Part shown: piece by piece, positions 23,044 through 28,338 of the stretch
Numbering within the stretch: the stretch's first letter is position 1
How the letters are laid out: the number at the start of each line of letters is the position of its first letter
Source of the DNA: JBAVVD01 sp049697115
GTDB taxonomy: Bacteria > Acidobacteriota > Aminicenantia > Aminicenantales > UBA4085
Assembly: GCA_049697115.1 (NCBI GenBank)
Contig: JBAVVD010000039.1
Coordinates: forward strand, 1-28,338
Length of the DNA: 28,338 nucleotides
Direction: 5' to 3'
Translations under genes and position numbers: made by a program
The notes under the pieces: generated by a model
The model's database searches: none
What the model saw: the letters and a program-made list of their open reading frames with translations, nothing else
What the model was told of the DNA's origin: nothing

Positions 23044-24211
23044 AAAAACACTCGTTATGATTCTCTGCGGGGGAAAGGGAGAGCGCCTCTATCCGTTAAC
23101 CCAGGACAGATCCAAGCCCTCGGTTCCCTTTCTGGGAAGTTTCCGAATTATCGATTTCAGCCTTTCCAACTGCTTGAACTCGGGTCTGAGAAAGATCGCT
23201 CTCCTGACCCAGTACAAATCTCTCTCTCTCGAGATGCATATTCTCCGCGGATGGAATATCTTCCACCCGGAAAGCCGCAGTTTCATCATTTCCCTTCCCG
23301 CTCAGGGTAGGGTGGGAGACCGCTGGTATGAAGGAACGGCAGATGCCGTGTTCCAGAATATTTACACCATCCAGCAGGAAAAACCTCAGGCAGTGCTTGT
23401 CCTCTCCGGAGATCATGTGTATAAAGCGGATTACCGGAAATTATTGAAGTTTTTTCTTGAAAAGGAGGCCGATGCGGTTCTCATGGCCAAACCTGTCCCG
23501 CGGGCAGAGGTCAGGCGGTTTGGCGCACTGAAAATTGACGATGAAAACAGAATCATCGAGCTGAACGAAAAGCCAAAAAATCCGCCTTCACTTCCCTCAG
23601 ATCCGGAACATTCCCTTATTTCCATGGGAGTCTATCTTTTCAAGACCGCCAGCCTGATCCATGCTTTAATCCAGGACGCCAAAAATCAGAAAAGCTCTCA
23701 TGACTTCGGAAAAGATGTCCTGCCCCGAATGATCCTGAAAAATCGAATCTTCGCCTATCCTTTCGAGGGGTATTGGGAAGATATCGGGACGATCACCGCG
23801 TACTGGCAGTCGAATATGGCATTTCTCTCCGGAACGCCTCCCTTCCAGGTTCAGGACGACATCTGGCCGCTCCGCACGTATTCCGGCCAGTATCCTCCCA
23901 GCTTTATCGAACAAAGCACCATCCAGAATTCCCTCATCAGCGCTGGCTGCACCATTCATAAAGCGGCGGTCCGGCGTTCCATCATCTCCCATGGAGTGAC
24001 CATCGGGAAAAATTCCCATCTTCAGAATGTCCTTGTTTTTGAAGGCGTGGAAATCGGCCATGGAGCCAGGCTCCAGAACGTGATCATTGACAAATACTCC
24101 CAGATTCCCAACCACTTTTCCATCGGCTATGATGAGGCCCACGACCGCAAGAACTTCAAGATATACGGCGACGGAATTCGTATCGTTCCCCGGAAATGGA
24201 GACTCAATTGA
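23027..24211 (+). CDS. glgC: Glucose-1-phosphate adenylyltransferase (ADP-glucose pyrophosphorylase)
   Basis: This 394-residue protein makes ADP-glucose from ATP and glucose 1-phosphate, the committed step of bacterial glycogen synthesis. LCGGKGERLYPLTQDRSKPS is the nucleotide-binding loop with family-typical residues. GTADAVFQN, LSGDHVYKADY, LNEKPKNP, SMGVYLF, HDFGKDVLP and YWEDIGTI follow in the expected order. The C-terminal ~110 residues form the left-handed beta-helix (NSLISAGCTIHKAAVRRS, HGVTIGKNSHLQN). The ATG at 23027 lies inside the end of the branching-enzyme gene with GAGG 14 nt upstream. An internal ATG at 23057 has no ribosome-binding site and would cut the beta-strand before the loop. 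The next gene starts inside its 3' end (16-nt overlap). Confidence 0.95.
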   Translation: MVNLFEKTLVMILCGGKGERLYPLTQDRSKPSVPFLGSFRIIDFSLSNCLNSGLRKIALLTQYKSLSLEMHILRGWNIFHPESRSFIISLPAQGRVGDRWYEGTADAVFQNIYTIQQEKPQAVLVLSGDHVYKADYRKLLKFFLEKEADAVLMAKPVPRAEVRRFGALKIDDENRIIELNEKPKNPPSLPSDPEHSLISMGVYLFKTASLIHALIQDAKNQKSSHDFGKDVLPRMILKNRIFAYPFEGYWEDIGTITAYWQSNMAFLSGTPPFQVQDDIWPLRTYSGQYPPSFIEQSTIQNSLISAGCTIHKAAVRRSIISHGVTIGKNSHLQNVLVFEGVEIGHGARLQNVIIDKYSQIPNHFSIGYDEAHDRKNFKIYGDGIRIVPRKWRLN

Positions 24212-25557
24212 TCGAGACGTTTAATTTCTCCATGCCGGATTTCCGGAAGGATGCGCCGAAAGAGCTCATGCTTCTCTCAATCATCTCTCAGAGCTTTTTC
24301 CAGCCCTTTTCCCTGGAGGATAACCTTCTTGTTATACTGACGGCTTTGACCTCCGGATCGGGCATCGGATTTAACAGGGCTATGCTTTTCCTGACGGATG
24401 GAGAAGAATTGGAAGGAAAATTGTGGCTTGGACCCAAATCCGCCGAAGAGGCCAATACGATCTGGGAAATCCTTTCCACACCTGGAATTGGCTATGCGGA
24501 TATCATTGAACATAACCGGACCCTTTTGAGTCAAAATGCAGACGCCCTCAGCCACCGGATTCAAACGATGACCTATGACTTGAGCCAGGAAAATCTCATG
24601 ATCCCCGCTCTGGCCGCCGGGCGCAGGGAAATTCTCAGAATCAAAGATGCCTGGAATGAATCCTCCGTCGACAAGCGTTTCCTGGAAGTCATCCGAGCCA
24701 ATGAGTTTCTCTGTATCCCTCTCGTTGCCCGCAACGACGTGATGGGCGAAATCATCGTTGACAACGCCATCACGGGAGTCCCCATCGAAATCAGAGATAT
24801 CAAGCTGGCCAGCATCTGCGGGCTTCTGGCCGGAAATTTCATTTATGCGGCATCGCTTCATAAAAAAATGCTGGATATGGAAAAACTGGCTTTCCTGGGG
24901 GAAATGGCCCTGTTCATCACCCATCAACTGAGAAATCCCCTTGTCGCCATCGGCGGCTTTACCGACCAGCTCCTCCATTCCCCCGATGACGAGGCCAAGC
25001 GAAAAAGAAATCTGGAAATCATCCAGAAGGAGATCAAAAGACTGGAGGAAGTGGTCTATAAACTGGCCCATTTTCTTAAGATTGATATTCGACATCCCAG
25101 CCCTTTTGAAATTCACCCCATCCTCCATTCCATTCTTCAAAGCTCGGACGTTCAAGAAAAAAGCCGGGGGATTGATGTCCAGATGGAGATTGAGGAAGGA
25201 CTTCCACCCGTTCTATGTGATCCGACCTATTTGGGAGAATTGATCCGGAACCTCCTGGACAACGCAATCGATGCCACACGGAGGGGAGGAAAAATTATTA
25301 TCCGCGTATATAGAGAGAATAAACACTGGGTCGTCCTGAGTATCAAAGACTCAGGCATAGGGATCCCTCCAGCCTCCAGAGAGAAATTGTTTCTTCCTTT
25401 TTTTTCCACGAAAAAGAAAGGCATCGGACTGGGGCTTGTCTATGTCAAGAGAATCATGGATGCCTGTGGAGGAAAAATTGAAATGGAGAGCGAGGAAGGG
25501 AAAGGGACGACCTTTCGATTATATTTTAAATGCTGCGCGAATGGAGGTCCTCAATGA
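24196..25557 (+). CDS. Soluble GAF-domain sensor histidine kinase
   Basis: This is a 453-residue protein without signal peptide or membrane segment, so it is cytoplasmic. A GAF-like sensory domain spans about 20-220 (NRAMLFLTDGEE..., LCIPLVARNDVMGEIIVDN). A HisKA dimerisation helix carries phospho-acceptor His243 in ITHQLRNPL. The ATPase domain shows the N box NLLDNAIDATRRGG, G1 DSGIGIP, F box FLPFFSTKK and G2 GIGLGLVYVKR. It starts 16 nt inside the 3' end of glgC and ends in an ATGA overlap with the receiver gene, so it is translated as part of the glycogen operon. The ligand is unknown; a metabolite or redox signal via GAF is plausible. It likely phosphorylates the next product. Confidence 0.9.
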   Translation: METQLIETFNFSMPDFRKDAPKELMLLSIISQSFFQPFSLEDNLLVILTALTSGSGIGFNRAMLFLTDGEELEGKLWLGPKSAEEANTIWEILSTPGIGYADIIEHNRTLLSQNADALSHRIQTMTYDLSQENLMIPALAAGRREILRIKDAWNESSVDKRFLEVIRANEFLCIPLVARNDVMGEIIVDNAITGVPIEIRDIKLASICGLLAGNFIYAASLHKKMLDMEKLAFLGEMALFITHQLRNPLVAIGGFTDQLLHSPDDEAKRKRNLEIIQKEIKRLEEVVYKLAHFLKIDIRHPSPFEIHPILHSILQSSDVQEKSRGIDVQMEIEEGLPPVLCDPTYLGELIRNLLDNAIDATRRGGKIIIRVYRENKHWVVLSIKDSGIGIPPASREKLFLPFFSTKKKGIGLGLVYVKRIMDACGGKIEMESEEGKGTTFRLYFKCCANGGPQ

Positions 25558-25907
25558 AGAGACTGCTTGTTGTCGAGGATGAGGAAGCCCTCTGCCTTCT
25601 CTACAAAGAAGAATTGTCCCAGGAAGGATACGAAGTCATAACGGCTATGGATGCGGACCAGGCTCTGGCCCTATTGGAAAAGGAAAAGTTTGATCTCATT
25701 ATCACGGACATCCGCATGCCGGGAAAAAACGGCATTGAACTCATCACACAGATCATGGGCTCAAGGAAAGACATTCCGATCATCATCAATACGGCGTATC
25801 AGAGTCACAAGAATGACTTTATGACGTGGGCGGCGGATGCCTATGTGGTGAAATCCTCATCTTTGGATGAGTTAAAAATTAAAATCAAAGAGCTCCTGGG
25901 CGAATAG
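25554..25907 (+). CDS. Single-domain response regulator (receiver only)
   Basis: This is a 117-residue CheY-like receiver. The start is the ATG at 25554, in ATGA overlap with the kinase stop and preceded by GGAGG. Acidic pair Glu8/Asp9 in VVEDEEA, phospho-acceptor Asp52 in IITDIRMPG, the Thr of INTAY and the Lys of VVKSSS complete the active site. There is no DNA-binding or enzymatic output domain, so it cannot be a conventional transcription factor. It could act by protein contact, for example on a glycogen enzyme, or as a phosphorelay intermediate. galT follows after 2 nt. Confidence 0.92.
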   Translation: MKRLLVVEDEEALCLLYKEELSQEGYEVITAMDADQALALLEKEKFDLIITDIRMPGKNGIELITQIMGSRKDIPIIINTAYQSHKNDFMTWAADAYVVKSSSLDELKIKIKELLGE

Positions 25908-25909
25908 AC

Positions 25910-26938
25910 ATGTCTCAGCTCAGAAAAGATATCATCAGCGGCAGATGGGTGATTATTGCGTCCGAACGCTCCAAAAGACCGGATGATTTCCGCCCGCCGC
26001 AGACTGAAAAGACGGAAAAGAGGGAAGACGAAGAGAAATTCTGCCCTTTCTGCGAAGGAAGCGAATCCAAAACTCCGCCGGAGGTTTTTTCATTGAGAAC
26101 GCCCGGAACGCAGGTTAATAAAAAAGGCTGGCGGGTCAGGGTCGTTCCCAACAAGTTCCCGGCTCTGAATCGCGGAGGCCTTCCCGACAAACACAAGAAA
26201 GGCGTTTTTGAATGGATGGATGGAGTCGGCGTGCATGAAGTGGTCATCGAAAGCCCGGATCATCAGAAAGAACTGGTGGACCTTCCTCTTCCTCATATTC
26301 GCGACGTCCTCTGGACCTATCGGGAACGCATCACAAGTATCGAGAAGGAATCCCAGTATCAATACATACAGATATTTAAAAACAAAGGAAAAGAAGCCGG
26401 TGCTTCCCTGACCCATCCCCATTCCCAGATCGTGGCCACTCCCATTATCCCCAAAAGGTTGAAAGAAGAGGTTTACGGGGCAGAACGGGCTTACCGAAAG
26501 TTCAAAGAATGCGTTATTTGCCGCATTTTGAAAGAGGAGAGGGCCGCCAAAGAACGTCTGATTTTGTCCAACCGGCATTTTTGTGTAACCGCCCCATTTG
26601 CTTCACGCTTCCCTTTTGAAATGCGCATCACCCCAATCCGCCATTCCCCTTATTATGCCTCCCTAAATGCGGATGAGCTTCAATCCCTGGCGGAAATCCT
26701 CAAAGACGTATTATCCCGGCTTAAAAATATCCTTTCCGATCCTCCTTTTAATTATTTCATTCACCAGGGTCCTAATCCGGAGCTCTCCAGAGAGGTCTGG
26801 CCGGAGATGGATAAAGTTTTCCACTGGCATTTTGAGGTGATTCCCATCCTCAGCCGTGTCGCCGGATTTGAGTGGGGGACAGGCTTCTATATCAATCCTG
26901 TTCCGCCTGAGCTGGCCTCTGAATTCATGAGAGGATAA
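25910..26938 (+). CDS. galT: Galactose-1-phosphate uridylyltransferase
   Basis: This 342-residue protein exchanges UMP between UDP-glucose and galactose 1-phosphate (Leloir pathway), yielding glucose 1-phosphate that can feed glgC. MSQLRKDIISGRWVIIASER is the family N-terminus. CPFC and CVIC are Cys pairs that may hold metal. HPHSQIVATP contains the His-Pro-His active site, with His171 the expected uridylylated residue. The C-terminal domain has GPNPELS and FHWHFEVIPI. Members of this group are sometimes broad-specificity (ADP-glucose or other sugar phosphates), so the substrate is assigned by family. It is the last gene of the tight operon, 2 nt after the receiver and convergent with glgA. 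Confidence 0.9.
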   Translation: MSQLRKDIISGRWVIIASERSKRPDDFRPPQTEKTEKREDEEKFCPFCEGSESKTPPEVFSLRTPGTQVNKKGWRVRVVPNKFPALNRGGLPDKHKKGVFEWMDGVGVHEVVIESPDHQKELVDLPLPHIRDVLWTYRERITSIEKESQYQYIQIFKNKGKEAGASLTHPHSQIVATPIIPKRLKEEVYGAERAYRKFKECVICRILKEERAAKERLILSNRHFCVTAPFASRFPFEMRITPIRHSPYYASLNADELQSLAEILKDVLSRLKNILSDPPFNYFIHQGPNPELSREVWPEMDKVFHWHFEVIPILSRVAGFEWGTGFYINPVPPELASEFMRG

Positions 26939-26973
26939 ACAGGCATTCCTGCGGCCGACGGAATTCCGGTCAT

Positions 26974-28338
26974 TCAGAAAGGCGATTGGACAAGCGTTTC
27001 ATACAAGCGGAGATAATCCTGAGCCGACCTCTCCCATGAAAAATCTGAGGCCATGGCATTCTGGATCAGTCTCCGCCAGAGGTTTTTCTGCGGATAAATT
27101 TGAAGGGCCTTCTCCAGGGACTTCAAAAAGGCTTCCGCGGTGTATTCCTGGAACTTGAATCCGTTTCCGGTTTTGGTTTCAGGATTGAATTCCTGTATGG
27201 TATCTTCCAGACCTCCGGTCGCTCGCACGACGGGGATTGTTCCATATTTGAGGCTGTACATCTGGGTTAAGCCGCAGGGTTCATAGCGAGAGGGAATGAG
27301 AAACAGGTCGCTTCCGGCCGTGATTTTATGGGCCAGGGCTTCATCAAAAGCGATGTGCAGACCGAAACGGGATGGATGTTGTTCCTGGGCCGCTTTTAAA
27401 ACATTCTGGATATTTTCTTCTCCGGTCCCAAGAATGATGAGAAAGACATCCGTGCGAAAGAGGCTCTCCAGGGCATTGCAGAGGAGGTCCAGGCCTTTCT
27501 GGCCGGCCAGACGGGAGACCATGCCCAAGACCGGAATGTTCTTTCGAGTGCGGCGCAGATGAAAAGTGTGAAGGAGGTCGCGTTTACATTCTTTTTTTCC
27601 CCGGAAATCGTCCGGGCCGAAGGAAGAGACCAAAAATCCGTCTGATGAAGGATTCCACGCGGAATAATCCACGCCGTTGAGAATGCCCGATAGGGCATCC
27701 TTCCTTTTTCTGAGCAGTCCGTCCAGCCCGTGGCCGTACTCAGGAGTCTGTATCTCCTGGCTGTAGCGCGGGCTGACGGTGGAAACAGCGGTGGCATAGA
27801 GAATGCCCGCCTTTAGAAAATTCACTTTCCCATAGAACTCCAGGTCTTCCATATTGAAAAGGCTGTCCGGAAGGCCGATCCGACTCAGGACATCTCTTTT
27901 GAAAAGCCCTTGATAGGCGAGGTTGTGAATGGTAAAGAGCGAACGGATGTTTTGAAAAAACGGGTCTCCTTTATAAAGAAATTTGAGATAGGCTAGGGCC
28001 GGGGCGGTCTGCCAGTCATGGCCGTGAAGAATATGGGGCTTAAAATTCAATGCTTTCAAGGAGACCAGTGAGGCTTTGGAGAAAAACGCAAATCTTTCTC
28101 CGTTATCCGGATAATCGCCCTGGGGAGATGCATACAGGTAATCCCTGTCATAATATTCGTCTTTCTCGATGAAATAAACGGAAAAAGAATCGGCGTTCGC
28201 TTCCCATAGGGAAAAATCCTCCATTTTTCCATTCCAATCCATGCGTTGGCCGGGCAAGATCTTTTTGAAATGGAGATTCTTTCTTTTAATTTCTCTATAA
28301 AACGGAAGAAAGAGCTTCACATCCACGCCGAGTGTGGA
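26974..28338 (-). CDS. glgA: Glycogen synthase (ADP-glucose type, GT5), N-terminus outside window
   Basis: The frame is open to the right edge, so the true start and the KxGGLxDV glycine loop (about the first 25-30 residues) lie outside; the GTG at 28326 is not a credible start. The visible ~454 residues include HGHDWQTAPALAY, FTIHNLAYQG and VNFLKAG. The C-terminal Rossmann domain carries MVSRLAGQKG, PSRYEPCGLTQMYSLKYGTIPVV and TGGLEDTI, where Glu of YEPCG is in the catalytic/ADP-glucose-binding site. GT5 GlgA extends alpha-1,4 chains from ADP-glucose, using the GlgC product. It is convergent with galT (35 nt gap), so it is transcribed separately from the operon holding glgC. No clear terminator was seen in the gap. 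Confidence 0.93.
   Translation of the reverse strand, partial: STLGVDVKLFLPFYREIKRKNLHFKKILPGQRMDWNGKMEDFSLWEANADSFSVYFIEKDEYYDRDYLYASPQGDYPDNGERFAFFSKASLVSLKALNFKPHILHGHDWQTAPALAYLKFLYKGDPFFQNIRSLFTIHNLAYQGLFKRDVLSRIGLPDSLFNMEDLEFYGKVNFLKAGILYATAVSTVSPRYSQEIQTPEYGHGLDGLLRKRKDALSGILNGVDYSAWNPSSDGFLVSSFGPDDFRGKKECKRDLLHTFHLRRTRKNIPVLGMVSRLAGQKGLDLLCNALESLFRTDVFLIILGTGEENIQNVLKAAQEQHPSRFGLHIAFDEALAHKITAGSDLFLIPSRYEPCGLTQMYSLKYGTIPVVRATGGLEDTIQEFNPETKTGNGFKFQEYTAEAFLKSLEKALQIYPQKNLWRRLIQNAMASDFSWERSAQDYLRLYETLVQSPF

Noticed and set aside
24277..25155. 292-codon open frame on the minus strand
   Set aside because: It is fully antisense to the histidine kinase gene, whose motifs are intact; the product has no recognisable motif.
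26959..26968. CGGAATTCCG palindrome between galT and glgA as a bidirectional terminator
   Set aside because: As a hairpin it leaves only three GC pairs around a 4-nt loop and no T-run follows on either strand.

Overview
The window reads as chromosomal DNA of a diderm (outer-membrane-bearing), saccharolytic bacterium. It has an outer-membrane barrel ending in an aromatic residue, at least two lipoproteins, a Tat-type signal, a SPOR/RlpA protein and strong AGGAGG ribosome-binding sites. The gene mix (tandem GH57 enzymes, archaeal-type IMP cyclohydrolase beside a stand-alone AICAR formyltransferase, exported D-aminoacylase and glycosylasparaginase) recalls Acidobacteriota-related lineages such as Candidatus Aminicenantes. 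That assignment is an inference from gene content and was not tested. No tRNA, rRNA, CRISPR array, insertion sequence or phage gene was seen. The genes cut by the window edges are the outer-membrane barrel (left) and glycogen synthase (right).

Region 1 (1-7858, all + strand) is an envelope and scavenging block. It holds the end of an outer-membrane barrel gene, a small GlsB/YeaQ-like membrane protein, a kynureninase-like PLP enzyme, an exported GH63-like glycosidase, an exported N-acyl-D-amino-acid deacylase and a Tat-exported glycosylasparaginase. The last three could act outside the cytoplasm on glycoconjugates and D-amino-acid-containing peptides.

Region 2 (7863-14980) is the most unusual part. 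A WxxGxW-repeat lipoprotein and an RlpA-like SPOR lipoprotein lie beside what looks like a divergent chaperone-usher-type surface-fibre locus. That locus is a minus-strand operon of pilin-like protein, second subunit-like protein, PapD-like chaperone and a 1049-residue outer-membrane usher-like barrel with a C-terminal SPOR domain. A second, paralogous pilin-like gene faces it on the + strand with its own promoter and terminator.

Region 3 (14981-18088) is a nucleotide block. A LOG-family nucleoside-monophosphate phosphoribohydrolase is transcribed away from a translationally coupled purO-purH pair, with the two candidate promoters overlapping at their -35 boxes. A stand-alone LigD-type 3'-phosphoesterase follows.

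Region 4 (18118-28338) is a glycogen/alpha-glucan operon with overlapping or 1-2 nt spaced genes: GH57 of unknown specificity, GH57 4-alpha-glucanotransferase, GH57 branching enzyme, glgC, a soluble GAF histidine kinase, a lone receiver and galT. A convergent glgA follows. Together these cover ADP-glucose synthesis, chain elongation, branching and remodelling, plus entry of galactose. The embedded two-component pair suggests signalling tied to storage-polysaccharide metabolism.
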